Shown here: positions 11,447-24,063 of the stretch, one piece after another
Numbering within the stretch: position 1 is the first letter of the stretch
Layout of the letters: every line of letters begins with the position of its first letter
DNA from: Zancudomyces culisetae
Taxonomy: Eukaryota; Kickxellomycota; Harpellomycetes; Harpellales; Legeriomycetaceae
Direction of reading: 5' to 3'
NCBI GenBank assembly: GCA_001969505.1
Contig: LSSK01000705.1
Span: forward strand, 1-38,075
Length of the DNA stretch: 38,075 bases
Notes under the pieces: model-generated
Told to the model about the DNA's origin: nothing
Databases searched by the model: none
What the model saw: only the letters and a program-made list of their open reading frames with translations
Position numbers and translations under genes: made by a program

Positions 11447-12585
11447 TTTAAACTTTCTTTGTTGTTCTTCCCTACTTTACTTTTTGAAATCCTTTTGTAT
11501 TTTTGTACAGCTCAACCCTCGACTTTTACCAGATAAAATAGATACCACTCTTCTTATTGTTTCTTATTTGCGTTGGTTCGTCTACAAACCCCTAGAAACT
11601 ATCTGTGTCTATCGAGTCTTTTTACGTGGAATTATAACAGTCCTTTTTTTTTAGTTTTGACTAGTATTTTAGATCTTAATCAAAACAAAAAAGTTCGACC
11701 CATTTGATTATTGATTCTAATTTATGTATGCCACAAAGTATCGTGTACTCTCTTAATTCTTGACCCTTGGTTCTATCAATCTTGCCTCCAAAAAATCTTT
11801 ATTCAATTACATCCAGATAAATTATACCCCTCTTTTTCTTTTTCTTTTTTTTCTTTAATGTTTATCCGTAACTATTTTGGATGTAACAAATTAACTGCTA
11901 AAAAAAAATTTACGCTATACTTAAACTGGGAATAAAAAAAAATATCAATGCGAATCTGGCTATTTTTTTTTTTACAATTTTTGTTTATTTTGTGTTAAAT
12001 GTATTCATTTCGTGTTTTAAACTCGCCAAAGCAACTATCATAAAAAATTCAACTCTCTTTGAAGTAAAAAAAGGTTTTTTATGGATCTGTAGATATAGCC
12101 GTAAACAAAAAGAGTATGCTTTAAACTATTCAAAACCACTTGGCAACTGATATAATATACCCATACCCAGTGCAATACTTTATGTTTTATTTGTGTGCAT
12201 GCTCACAAGATATTATTTGTGCTGAGCATTAGTAAGATAGTTTAATTATCCTTTTTCACACCCCTTCACCATCCAGTATTTAAAACACCAATTTATACCC
12301 AGTTAACTCATACAAGCTTTATCTCTGAAAGTTCAAATCAAGACCATTTCACAGTATTCTCTATATTATACCAAGGATACTTCTTTAGTATTTATTTTAG
12401 GACTGTTTTCATGTAGTGTCCGTATTCCACTCCATGTACACATTCCAGATGCCAACCATGACATATTTTATTCACTACTACACTCAAAATACTGTACAAA
12501 TTCATTTGCAAATCCCCTCTAATAAACTATCAACTAAAATTAAATAGATATATCACAAAAAGTTTCGATAACACCACAAAAGTGC
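11447..12585. other. AT-rich intergenic region upstream of SPT6
   Basis: It presumably contains the SPT6 promoter next to 11446. It is AT-rich with many homopolymeric A/T runs. No recognisable protein, RNA gene or mobile element was seen. Confidence 0.4.
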
Positions 12586-12599
12586 AAAAAATGCCAAAA
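12586..12599 (-). terminator. RNA polymerase III termination tract of the tRNA-Leu gene
   Basis: On the minus strand a T4 run (12596-12599) begins five bases past the discriminator base, and a T6 run (12586-12591) follows. Such T tracts are the usual Pol III stop. Confidence 0.75.
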
Positions 12600-12604
12600 G
12601 ATTG

Positions 12605-12687
12605 TGATTAGAGTGGGATTCGAACCCACGCCTCCGGAGAGACCGCGGCCTTAACGCGGCGCCTTAGACCAACTCGGCCATCTAACC
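12605..12687 (-). tRNA. tRNA-Leu, anticodon AAG
   Basis: The minus strand folds as a class II tRNA of 83 nt. The acceptor stem is GGTTAGA pairing with TCTAATC, with discriminator A. The D arm starts GCCGAG, and the anticodon stem CCGCG/CGCGG encloses loop TTAAGGC, so the anticodon is AAG (read as IAG, decoding CTT/CTC). A long variable arm and the T arm GTGGG-TTCGAAT-CCCAC follow. There is no intron and CCA is not encoded, as in eukaryotes. The internal A and B boxes (TGGCCGAGTTGG and GGTTCGAATCC) are intact. Confidence 0.97.
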
Positions 12688-12992
12688 ATACTTTTTGAAA
12701 AAAAGTTTACATAAATATATAACTAGTTTATTATTTATACTTACTTTTTGACAAATGATTGAGTTTTTGATTGGCCTAATCTCAAAATTATTACCTAAAC
12801 AAGTCCAAACAGATCAACAATTTTATTATATAAATCACATGTATCTGTGGCATAAAAATGAGGATGAGAGGCTAAACTAAACATCTATCCAGAAACATAA
12901 AAGTAAAACTTTTCCTTGAGCAAAGACACCTTTGGCTACAATGAAAAAAAAAACACACAGCTCCATTGTCCACCCACTCAGTGTGGGTCAAT
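12688..12992. other. Short intergenic gap, tRNA-Leu to dihydroxyacetone kinase
   Basis: About 300 AT-rich bases lie upstream of the tRNA and downstream of the kinase stop. They hold 3' UTR sequence at most; nothing else is recognised. Confidence 0.4.
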
Positions 12993-14913
12993 TTAATTAA
13001 ATACATTGGCAATACCAGAGACAACAGCACATACTCCTACAGCACCCGCATCTGGAACGCCTTTACCACTGTTTCCAACATAAACGGCACGCCCTCTCTT
13101 GGGTTTCATTTCTTTTGTTTCTTCTGCACCAATCTTGGCGGCTTCCAGCGCTTTGTTGAGATCACCACTCTTTTTATACTCGAATACAAGTGGTGAAAGC
13201 GCATCAATGATCGTTCTATCTCCTACTCTAGCTGTTGAGTATCTTTGAATTGTTTCAAGTCCATTTATCAAGGCATCAGCCCACTGGTCCTTTGTGACAT
13301 GTTGAGGTCCAGATGCGAGAACCTTAGTTAGTGACTGGGCCACACCATCAAAAAACAGACAGTATATCACACCAGAGGTTCCACCCATAGAAGCCTCTAC
13401 AAGGTTGGAGATCTTCATCATTGTAGTCGCTGGGCTATCCGTTGGTAATTCACCAGCTTTGAGTGCATCGAATACAGACTTGGCTCCTGAAAGCAAAACC
13501 TCTCCACAGTCGCCGTCTCCCATGACAGTGTCCAAACGTGTAATTTCTGGTTCTTCTTTTTGAACGTTGTTATACACTGATGTTATTATTTCTGACCATA
13601 GCACACTATCCTCACCAGCGATAGATGCTGACTTTTCCTGAACCTTTGATGCTGTTGCCTTTATTTGTTGCATTTCGGCCTCAGTTTTCTCACTAGCATC
13701 TGGAACTGTAATCATATTCTTCCATCCGGGCGTATATGCTGGATAATCGAGATACTTCAACACTTCCTTACCCTCCTCCTCACATGATGGAACCAATAAA
13801 AATGTAATGCTGATTCCATTCATTGCCAACCCAGTCATACAAGCGCCCTGGAAGGTCCTAACAACATTTAACCCACACTGACTGGCGCAGTCCAACGCTT
13901 CTTTTGTTACCAACCCCAGCTCTAGGTTTGAAAGTGCGCCAAGGTTGTTTACCAACATTACAACTTTTTTTCCACCTGCTTTTTTGCTGGCCTCAGTAAA
14001 AAGTTTGGAGCTCGTTATGTGGCTTACGATTGATGAAACCATGTCATGAGCGCTTGAGAGATTTGTTAGTTTGAACCCTGGTTCGTTATGAATACCCATT
14101 CCAAACTCAATTTGGTTTTCTTCCAAGGTACGTGGCAGGCCCCGCCCTGGAACAGAAGCTGGATCTAATGCACATCCAACAGTAAAAGAGTTCTCAGCTG
14201 CGTGCTTTGCCAACGCTTCGACCTTTTCAAACGATTCGCCCATAGCTGCTGCTGATCCGGCTATCTTGTACACCAATATAGTTCCAGCCAATCCACGTCT
14301 ACCGACATCCACTTCCTCTTCCTGGTCGACAACTCCCACATCATCGCCAACAACAACCATAGATATTTTGCAATTGCTGTTACCAGTATGCATCTGGCTA
14401 GCCTTGAACCTTTCAATCGCTCTTCCAAAGTTAAGTACATCTCCTGTATAGTTCTTCACGACTACAAGCGTTCCGTGTTCTGGAGAATATACTCGCTGTA
14501 TACATGATAGCACTTGTGACGAAGATGGTGATGCAAATACGTGTCCAGAAACCGCTGCTGTGAGCATTGCTGGGCCCACAAAACCAGCATGAGAGGGTTC
14601 GTGCCCAGCTCCTCCACCGCATAAGAGGGTAACTTGCTCTTTTTTGACTTGGTCAACGTTCTTGACGTACACAACCTTCTCCTCCTCATCAAGTTTCAAG
14701 TGGTCGTTCGATTTTACAAGGCCCTTTAGCGAATCGCGGACTAGCTATTGGTTAAAAACAACATATAAGTGTGATGATGTCTTCTGCAAAAGAGTATTTT
14801 TGATATTTTCTGGGACTTGGTAAAGAAAAACACGCGCAAAAAATAGGACTAGCATTACTATCATTAATGGTTACCTCGTTAGGGTCATTGACAAAGTGCT
14901 TACTTGATACCAT
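12993..14913 (-). CDS. DAK1: ATP-dependent dihydroxyacetone kinase (fused DhaK-DhaL type)
   Basis: It phosphorylates dihydroxyacetone to DHAP in the cytosol, serving glycerol use and dihydroxyacetone detoxification. Exon 1 (14913-14875) encodes MVSSKHFVNDPNE, the typical start of eukaryotic Dak. A 130-nt intron (GTAACC to AATAG) joins it in phase 0 to exon 2 (14744-12993), giving 596 aa, the normal length. The DhaK part has GGGAGHEP (residues about 56-63, with the conserved His61), the TGDVLNF Asp near 115, and GIHNEPG with His232, the residue that binds substrate covalently. The DhaL part has DTVMGDGDCG with Asp418, Asp423 and Asp425, the Mg-ATP ligands. There is no peroxisomal SKL-type end. 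A TATA-like box lies about 120 bases upstream of the ATG. GAPDH is the next gene upstream on the same strand. Confidence 0.96.
14745..14874 (-). other. Intron of the dihydroxyacetone kinase gene
   Basis: Donor GTAACC and acceptor CCAATAG in phase 0 join FVNDPNE to LVRDSLKGLV, restoring the family's N-terminal sequence. Confidence 0.85.
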
Positions 14914-15033
14914 CGTTAATTGTGTTTTAAAGCTTAGTATTTGGTTTGTGTTAGTACTTTTTTCTTTTTGCAATATGTGTGATTATTATTCGGGATACAA
15001 CAGGTCTTGGATTTCAAGAGAAGAAAACGGTGC

Positions 15034-15041
15034 TTTATATA
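15034..15041 (-). promoter_or_regulatory. Possible TATA box of the dihydroxyacetone kinase gene
   Basis: On the minus strand the sequence reads CATATATAAAGCACC, about 120 bases upstream of the start codon at 14913. The match is good, but the region is AT-rich, so it could be chance. Confidence 0.4.
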
Positions 15042-16637
15042 TGATTTCTTCTAAACCCAATTATTGGCATTGTAATAAAGTTGACCAAACCAATTAATGC
15101 TACTATTTTTTTTGGCAACATCCCTGTGTTTCATTTGCATTTGCATTTGCAAAGCCAGAATATTGAAGTGTTCGTGCCATGAATGTGCTTAAATGCATCT
15201 GAGCTTTTTCAGAATTATTCACTCAGGTTTTTCTATTTCCCTCTTTTGTGGGTGGTCCTGTAGTGATTCTCGGAGTACAACCACATCAAAAAAAAATCAA
15301 CGAGTTTTTTGAGAGTTTCCTTTTTTTTTTTTTGGTCGTGCTCCCACCAATACTAAACCCAGCTTTGCTAATAATGTTACAATGGAATCCAATAGCATAA
15401 ATTCAGAAAAAGATATCAATGTATTCACATTCAGTTCAAGCTATATTCCAACAACCTATAACCACAGATTTGTCAACTTTCCGCTTCGTTGCACACATAC
15501 TGAGTTGATAACACAACCTAGTGAACAGATACAACAATTTTTGAAGCTAATGCCTTCTTTCTTATCTCCAATATGAATGTCAATATAATGAAAACGTTTT
15601 TTTTTGCTGATATTTGTTGCGTATTTGATTTAGTAATAAGAAACTAGGTTTACCAAAAAAATATGTAAAAGGTAACACTCACCATTTTGGTGGATTCACA
15701 TCCAGTGGTTTGTATGATTCATATGTTCGGTAGAAGCTCATTCACCACTTCTCAGTTAAATATGCCCTGAAATTGGATGATTTAATACAAGCTCAATTTT
15801 CTCCTTAGCAAGATCCATTGGTTTGGACAGATAAAAAAAACGAGGTGAGTTTTCTGCTGACTGATAGTTGATGGTTAAAGTGAAGATAAAATTTCACCAT
15901 TACATAACCGCTTACTATATTATTTGCTTAATGAGATGGCCCAATGCTTTTTATAAAATAGCTTCAACGAAGGCTTTAAAAATGGGATGTTACAAACAGA
16001 CGGTCTTCGCTCTCCTGACTCAACATGAAATGGCCAAGTTGGGATCAAAGACATAATTCTTAAGACTCTAGAACATGGCTCCACTTGCATTTTCTTATAA
16101 TTGTGGTTTAAGAGTAAATGATGATTAAAGTAATGCCACTAAATGTGCTTTTTCTACTAAAAATAATTAAAATTATAATTATAATGTGATTTGTAACGAC
16201 CCACTTACACAAAAAGATGTGTAGAAGGGGGAAGGTGTTAGAAGACGACGTGATGTCGTAAAAAGTAACATTTTGGGATGCCAAAAAGGTGTTTCAATAA
16301 ATAATTACTAGCAAGAACCAGAGAAATCAACCTCTTCTCGGCTTGCAATGAATTTGTAGGGCATATACTAGAAAGGCACCAAGTGAAAGACTCAAATCTC
16401 ATAATATCATATTCTTGATGACTATACGCTATTCACTCATCGATTTGTTTGCTGAGACAACAATGTTGGTCCGGGTAAAATGTTAATCACAGCAAATAAC
16501 TACCTTTTTGCCGTGTGTTTAATACATACCAATAGTAGGTACAAACAGACTGGCCACAACTCAATCTGATCCAGAGAATTGTTCACATATACAAAAACTA
16601 TTTCCATCTACAAACACACCAGTACCATTCATTCCTT

Positions 16638-16690
16638 CATCTATCCATCTATCCATCTATCCATCCATCTATCTATTTATTTATCTATCC
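16638..16690. repeat. ATCT/ATCC tetranucleotide microsatellite
   Basis: Imperfect tandem ATCC, ATCT and ATTT units run for about 50 bases, roughly 300 bases past the GAPDH stop codon. Confidence 0.85.
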
Positions 16691-16984
16691 ACACCCTGAA
16701 ATGTGGTTAAAAACATCGTATTGTACCCACCACCTTCGTGCGACATTACTTATCCAGTTGAGTTTGACTCTTTCAGTGAAGTCGCAACTAAAAACCATAT
16801 CCAAATTGCAATCTTCCATGTTCCAACAACACCATTGGAATAAACAAATGAAGGAGATTCCGCAGACTGTGGGAAAGCCGGTTTAAGTTTCTTAATACAT
16901 TTTATTTATTATAACCTCAAAATCAAAGATTTAACCAGACCAAAGGCAGGTGAGGCAAAAAATAAAAACAAACTAAAATACCAT

Positions 16985-18197
<1,213 letters not shown>

Positions 18198-18959
18198 GTT
18201 TTGCTATTATTTTGGTTTTTTTTCTCTTTACTTTGATTACCGAAGTGATGATGAGTTTAACCTCCAGAAAAAAAAGGCATGGGGATTTTTAACGGTTTAA
18301 ATAGTTGTAGTGAGCAGTTGTTTATTTTCTTTTTCCGTTTCATCAACATTTTTTCATGCCTATATTTTTTTTTGCTTTTCCACTTATTAATGCAGTTCAG
18401 CTTTTGGGAATGACAGGCGGAGTTGGGCCAAACAGAAAACGTGTAAATTGTTTGCAATATGCACATAGCCAATAGATTGATCATGCACTTTTTTTTGAGC
18501 GGAAAGAAGATAACAAATTGGGTGGTGATGTTCGCATTTCTGGTTTTCAAGGTGGTTTTTTTTCGTTTATCAGTTTAGGTGGTGCTATCCAATTTGATAA
18601 GATTCCTGGAATGTGGAAAAAATCACGCTTGCTCTCCAGATTACTGTTAATTCGCCCAAGGCTTTTGGTGAACAAAATCCAGACTGATTAGAAAAAGAAT
18701 GGTGATATTTTTATTCCAACAATCGCACCCTACAACAAATATGGGATGCTATAAATTTAGGTATATCAAGAGACATCCTCGTCAAACGCTACAAATAAGA
18801 CATTGCGAACTGGAAAAGTGCACTTATTTTATGTGGTCTGACTTTAAATGCTGAAAAGTTGGACTCAATTTGTAAGCAAAATTACTAATACTTGGTTTGT
18901 TCACCAACAAAGTGAGAATATGCGTTTTTGTTTATATAATTTTATTTTATTTTAAGCAA
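18198..18959. promoter_or_regulatory. GAPDH upstream region
   Basis: The sequence upstream of the GAPDH start codon is AT-rich with T/A homopolymers (for example T-rich runs near 18215-18230 on the plus strand). It must include the promoter of a highly expressed gene, but I cannot assign a specific TATA box or activator site. Confidence 0.4.
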
Positions 18960-19403
18960 ATGGAATCGCCAAATGCAAAGCGGTTCAATCAGAAGAGTAA
19001 CAACATCGGTATCAAAACACATCAAATCGATAAGAGCTTTGCTTCTCTTCGCTATGTGGTTGTCGCTTACCTTATAAATGACCGCATAAAGAAACACGAG
19101 ACTATGTTGTCCAGTTGGTTCTGGCTACGTTATTCTGGATCACAACAATTCATATATCATTGCCATTACCGAAAAGGGAGCATACATAAAGTAAATCAAG
19201 CCTCACGTCACACCGTACATTCCACTATTTTTTTATATAAAAAAACAGCAAATAAAAAAAATTTAAGTTTGATTTTAATTCTTTTTTCTTTTGCTGGAAA
19301 TTTGTGGTATATTTTTTTTTGTTCTTTTAGATTCTCCAAACTTCCAAAAAATAAAAAAAAACAAAACAAATTAGTACATACTCTACACAACTTGTTCAAA
19401 TGA
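18960..19403 (+). CDS. Weakly supported small ORF, 147 aa, unknown
   Basis: The frame is open for about 168 codons (18897-19403), longer than expected by chance in DNA this AT-rich. The first ATG is at 18960 (MESPNAKRFNQKSNN). The protein is basic, with a hydrophobic stretch in the C-terminal third (LSLILILFSFAGNLWYIFF) and a Lys-rich end. No family was recognised. It sits between GAPDH and COQ8, antisense to both. It may be a small gene, a relic or chance; the lysine and phenylalanine runs follow A and T tracts, which argues for caution. Confidence 0.2.
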   Translation: MESPNAKRFNQKSNNIGIKTHQIDKSFASLRYVVVAYLINDRIKKHETMLSSWFWLRYSGSQQFIYHCHYRKGSIHKVNQASRHTVHSTIFLYKKTANKKNLSLILILFSFAGNLWYIFFCSFRFSKLPKNKKKQNKLVHTLHNLFK

Positions 19404-19718
19404 ACTTTTTATCCTACCACGAGAATGGGGAGGGCGGGGGATTCTGTGATTAAAAAGCGGAGTGTTAGAAAAAAAAATGCAAGACACCATTCTTGGGTAG
19501 AAGCGTAGAAAATTGGCCATATACATGCATTATTCAGCACAATCAATGCTGATTTTGGTTTATCATGGCTACTTTTAGCACTATCGCTCTGAAATGACAA
19601 CCAACATTTATTCATCCCGTAATCAGTCATACATCATATTCTCTAAACTGATTTATGGAATAACATTAAAATAAAATAAAAAAAGCGGCCAACTATGTAA
19701 AAAAAACAAAATTGCTCT
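19404..19718. other. Intergenic gap downstream of COQ8
   Basis: About 315 AT-rich bases follow the COQ8 stop codon. They probably contain its 3' UTR. No other feature was seen. Confidence 0.4.
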
Positions 19719-21848
19719 TCAGGCAGCGTATTTTTGAGAAACTGTATAGGCATCGGAATACTTGAAAAATAGGTCTCTACAAGGCACTCGTGCTTTTATC
19801 CTGGCACACAATAAATATGCACCAGAAAGTTTCCTATGTAGAGAGTATGTCTCATCTGGAGGAGGAGTCAATCTTTCGTTTAACATAGTAGGAATGTTTG
19901 ATTTTACATTAGAGGTAACTTGTTGACGTCCAAAGTCAAATAGCCCATGATCTCTGAAAGGTTTTCCCAGCTCTAATACAGAGTCTGTGTGTGCATCCAA
20001 CATGGCTTGAGATTCATATCCAGTCAAAAAGCCCAGCACTTCTGACCACTTAGCAATAGACTTACGGTCGCTGCTGGCCGATGCCCTCAGAACTTGCATA
20101 TATGGGTCTAAAAAATCTACATCATACCCTCGAGAGGCTCCAAAATCCAACAGGCCAATCTTTCGGCTGGAATGATCGTATAAAAAGTTAGTCCAGTTTG
20201 GATCCGTTTGCATAAACTTATGAACAAAGAGCTCCTGTAGACATAGCTCCATTATCATTGTCCCTACCCAGTCTCTTGTTTCCTGATCATAGTTAACAAC
20301 AGCCGAAATGGGATCGCCATTCACAAACTCTGTTGTGATAACCATAGAGTTTGACAGCTCGTTTACAACTCTTGGGATTTTGAAAACAGTGCTACCAGTA
20401 AATATATCCACAAATTTCCTGTTACATTCTGCCTCGCGCAGGTAGTCACACTCCCATGCTAGTTCCTTGCGAGCTACGCGTATCGAGTTTTCTAGATACA
20501 TCCCTTTAGGCAACAATTTAGATAAATGGAGTAATGATTGGAGATTGGAAAGATCCGAATCTATTGATTTTGAGACTCCTGGGTATTGAACTTTAACCGC
20601 CACATCCGAAAACCCATATTTCTCTGCTAGGTCTTTAGATAGAGTTGCTTTATGTACCTGACCAATTGAGGCTGCGGCAAACGGAATAGTATCAAACGAG
20701 CCAAAATTCGATTCCCACTCTACGCCCATTTGCTCTTCCATTACCTTGTATAGCTGCTTCTGGGGCATATAATTTGCTGCGTTTTGAACTCGAGATAAAA
20801 TGTACTCGATTTTTTCCGTGAATTCAGATGAATCTAGTAGTATCCAAAGCAAATTGATTTAAAAATACCTTCTGTATCCCACGCTGCTTCAACGGTATTC
20901 GCTTTAAGATCTTCATACTTTTTTATAGTAAAAAAAATCGTAATGGCTGAGTAACTAACCTTGTATGCTTATCATTTGTCCTAACTTAAGCGCTGCTCCC
21001 CGCATTTTTGAAAGCTTTTCGACAAGCCTTTCGATGTTGGCTTCACTCAAAAAAGGCGATTTGGATTTTCCGTCGCTTTTCTTTATGAGCCTTTTGAATG
21101 ATTCGCTCATTGCCCCAACACCCAAGCCCGCTGCAAGTGCTGTTTAAATATATTTAACATTAAAAGTCAAAAATAGTAATATGACATACATTTTTGTTTC
21201 TAAAGCATGAATATAAACATTGTGAATAAACATGTTTTACTTACAGCCGTAATGATATATTCTACTTGCTCTAGTTGAGGGAATGTAGGACTCTTTGAGG
21301 TCAGCTTTTTTATGTGGCTCATTTACTACATTATCCTTTGGAATAGAGGAACGCGTATTTTCTTCACTAGCATCTGGATTCTGGTCATTTGTGGTCACCT
21401 TTTCATCAATTGTATTCAAAGTATGATTATCTTCTGAGGCATCATTTCCTTTGTTAACATTAGGTTTAGCTTTAGTCATTGGTGGCAAAAAATTGTTGAG
21501 CGTGTCAATTTTTGATAGATCTTCTCTTGGTGCTTGCGTTGTTTTCGGGTGCTCGTTTGATGGAGAATCCTCAGGTTTCAAATTTGCAGTACTTGTAGCT
21601 ACATTTGTCTCGGTTTTATCGGCCAAGTCACTCTTATTGATTTTATCAGTACCTGTACTTTTGTTCTCCTTACTCGGCACATAGTTGTCATTTTGGAAAT
21701 GATTTTGGGGAAACCGCGAATTTACTATATTGTGAGTAAGCGAGCTTGTTCTCAAAAAGTTTATCGAGTCGGCCTTCATAAGCCTTCCGGTTACTTTTGA
21801 AGAATCTATAATGGCTTTAGCTATCAAAAGGAGTTGAGGATTCGTCAT
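19719..21848 (-). CDS. COQ8: COQ8/ADCK ABC1-family atypical kinase/ATPase of ubiquinone synthesis
   Basis: Coq8 is a mitochondrial atypical kinase-fold ATPase that supports the coenzyme Q synthesis complex. Three exons, 21848-21245, 21139-20960 and 20833-19719, join in phase 1 each time to 632 aa. Splice choice is confirmed by family motifs: junction 1 restores [14 protein letters not shown] and junction 2 restores [18 protein letters not shown]. KxGQ (KLGQ) is at about 253-256, the Ala-rich loop AAAS at 314-317, the VAIK-like Lys at 342 (AVKVQYPG), the ExD motif ECD near 389-391, QTDPNWTN near 471-478 and DFG at 491-493. About 200 residues precede the domain, Ser/Asn/Lys-rich and poorly ordered; the beginning could be a mitochondrial presequence but is not a textbook one. 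All catalytic signatures are intact. Confidence 0.95.
20834..20959 (-). other. COQ8 intron 2
   Basis: GTTAGT donor and TACTAG acceptor, 126 nt, phase 1. Its removal gives [14 protein letters not shown], as expected for the family. Confidence 0.85.
21140..21244 (-). other. COQ8 intron 1
   Basis: GTAAGT donor and AAACAG acceptor, 105 nt, phase 1. Its removal gives HYGSLAAGLG, a conserved Coq8 segment. Confidence 0.88.
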
Positions 21849-22439
21849 TGTTGTTGTTTAAAGTTGAAATTTACATATCTTTCTCACTTGCCACTTTGAT
21901 ATATGATCAATTTACGCTTCACTATAGGTCCAATTTCTTATCCAATAGTCCCAATGGCTTAGGGTTCTTGTCGCAATCATTCATATAAATTGGATGATAA
22001 AAAATTTTCAGAAAAGCAAGAGTCAGCAAATAATATTCAAATAGCCGGATCCAAAAAATGGGATACTTCTTTTCTTTTAGTGTTACTGGTGGTAAGCATC
22101 TGCCTATGACTTTTTTTTATTCAAACTTCAACTTGCAGTAGGCCAAATGTGATCTATCCCAACGCATTATAGGCGAAGTATGATTGATTATGCGTTGTTC
22201 AACACTACTCAATGAGTATTTTCAAAATGTCACCAGCTGGGGGCAGCTAAAGCAGATTTTGAGTAATTGACTACAAAACTATTTTGTATATAAAAAATAA
22301 CATGAATCATATTTGTTCTTTAGCTGGACATTTATGTATACAACATGCTCTCAGGTCAAGATGATTTAAATAAAAAAACCAACTTTATTCTCACAAAAAA
22401 ACTCTTAATTTAAAAATGAATTACAACTGCGTATCTATT
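21849..22439. other. Intergenic region upstream of COQ8
   Basis: About 590 AT-rich bases between the COQ8 start and the stop of the next minus-strand gene. It should contain the COQ8 promoter; no specific element was recognised. Confidence 0.4.
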
Positions 22440-23033
22440 TCATACTTCTTTGCAATCCTTGTTTTCACGAATAGGTTGAAACAGCACATATACGCAGTTG
22501 CTGATGATAGGCTTATCTGGTGCTTGATGTACATATCTTGTGCCAAACAAATAATCGGCTATATACTTTCCATCTTCAACACACAAACCCGCTAAAATTA
22601 AATACGTATCTCCAGGACGTACACATGATCCAAAATATCCGTAGTCAAACATGTCATAGAATGGATATTCGCAGACATAGTCTCTTTGTGTATTGTTTAG
22701 CTTTATAGTCTTATCCTCCCAAAGAACGCTGTTGGTAGTACTTACTGCACCCAAGACACACACTTCTTTTAGTATCAATACTGCAAAGTAGCTAGAACGC
22801 CAATAGTCGTTGCGAAAGGGAATCTTTTCATATCCAACAATCGTTTCATCTAGTTCATACGGTTTTAGCTTTTTTATGGCTTCCAAACCGAGATAAAAGC
22901 TTGTATAAGACTCGACTTCTGAGTTTAGTTGCGTTTTTAGTGCAAATTCTCTGATTTCGTCAATGCAACGCACTTTTTTTAACCAAAAAATAAAAATGGT
23001 AAATATAATGTTTATATATACTTTCAGTTCCAT
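22440..23033 (-). CDS. Unidentified small, probably exported, Cys-containing protein
   Basis: The 197-aa product starts with a short charged segment and a hydrophobic run (VYINIIFTIFIFWL, residues 5-18) ending in a basic patch before Cys23, compatible with a signal peptide or anchor. Cysteines are at 23, 92, 121, 137, 151, 180 and 194. Alternating hydrophobic stretches (SYFAVLILKEVCVLG, GDTYLILAGLCVEDGKYIADYLFG) suggest a beta-rich fold. I do not recognise the family. The GDTYLI-AG-DGKY pattern loosely recalls NTR/TIMP-like domains, but this is speculation. The hydrophobic start could instead be a retained AT-rich intron (a GTATAT donor follows codon 4), so the N-terminus is uncertain. It has no functional link to its neighbours. 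Confidence 0.55.
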   Translation of the reverse strand: MELKVYINIIFTIFIFWLKKVRCIDEIREFALKTQLNSEVESYTSFYLGLEAIKKLKPYELDETIVGYEKIPFRNDYWRSSYFAVLILKEVCVLGAVSTTNSVLWEDKTIKLNNTQRDYVCEYPFYDMFDYGYFGSCVRPGDTYLILAGLCVEDGKYIADYLFGTRYVHQAPDKPIISNCVYVLFQPIRENKDCKEV

Positions 23034-24063
23034 ACTACGATGCTTTCTTGCTTTTTGAACAATATCACTTTGGTGTCTTTTCTGAACTACAAAAAAAAAG
23101 ATTGAGTAATAGGGTTACACTGGCATGTAACGACTAAATTGTTGGCAAAGTAACAGACTTTATAGTATGGCATTGTAACTGTGCAAGAATAATGATAATT
23201 ATATACAGTGAATCAAAAATAAACATTCCCAAACACAAAAGCGTTATTTAGATGCAGTGTGTTTTTATTTGTTGACACATAACATAAACCAAAGCCTGCT
23301 TTTTTAATATTGAAGATATTTGTCTTTTTTAAACTTTTTCTGCTACTTTTAATTATCAAAAAACCAACACCCCCATCAATTGTCCTGTAAGAAAACTTGC
23401 AACATTCATTTAACCAGCCGTCACTCCGTTCCCCTTATCCTTAGTTTTCTGTGGTACCTTTCAGCGATTGATCTGATATGTGATTTCACGCTGCAATCAT
23501 ACCTTTCTGACCAGTACCCACTTGATGCCAACAGAGATGGAAAGTACAAAAATCCAGATAAGGGTCAGATGAGCTCTTTTAGTGTTGAGCTCCTCCTCCC
23601 CCCCCCTCTGCTGGGTTAAATGTGCTTGTTTCGGCAATACTTGTAATATTACATATTTTTGAAACACGTGTATGAGATGTATGCCCAAAAAATGCAGTAT
23701 ATCACTTTTTAAGCCATTTCATGTTTTTATTTTCAAGGTGGTATACTTTTTTGCTAGAATTTGCTTTTATAGCTATTTTTTTCTCGACCAAGTTTGGTCG
23801 TAAAAAGATCTTTGTGACAATTTTTTTATACCTGATTTGAAATATAAAAAAATTGAAAGGCTCTTTTTGTTCTTGTATAATCAAATCACAATATATCAAC
23901 TTTTCATTTTTTTTTAATAAATCTACTTGGGAACTTAATATCAAATAGACAGTAAAGGCGGAATTGTTGATATCGAGGCTTACACTAAATTCATACCCTT
24001 TAACTTTTTTTTTTACTGCATAGCCAAATAAGCAAAAAGTATCGAAAACCTGTAAATGAAAGC
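23034..24063. promoter_or_regulatory. Divergent intergenic region, small exported protein to methyltransferase
   Basis: A 1-kb AT-rich region between divergently transcribed genes. It contains a C9 run (23598-23606) and, just upstream of the methyltransferase start, a T-rich tract ending in TGCATAG at 24022. That resembles a splice acceptor, and the frame stays open from there to the ATG, so an unrecognised upstream exon is possible. Confidence 0.4.
23598..23606. repeat. C9 homopolymer
   Basis: Nine consecutive C follow a CTCCTCC pyrimidine stretch in AT-rich surroundings. Confidence 0.8.

Larger units (their letters stand above)
14914..16984. other. 2-kb gap between dihydroxyacetone kinase and GAPDH; possible coding remnants
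   Basis: The left end should hold the kinase promoter, the right end the GAPDH 3' UTR. Between them, short plus-strand open stretches (15382-15576, about 15690-15860 and 15868-16056) have protein-like composition, for example QDPLVWTDKKNEVSFLL. They are in different frames and broken by stops. No family was recognised. They may be a decayed gene, an intron-rich gene I could not assemble, or chance. A tetranucleotide microsatellite lies at 16638-16690. Confidence 0.3.

Noticed and set aside
16325-16370. CTTCTCGGC sequence similar to the 5' end of U2 snRNA.
   Set aside because: The next bases do not match U2, and the branch-recognition GUAGUA sequence is absent.
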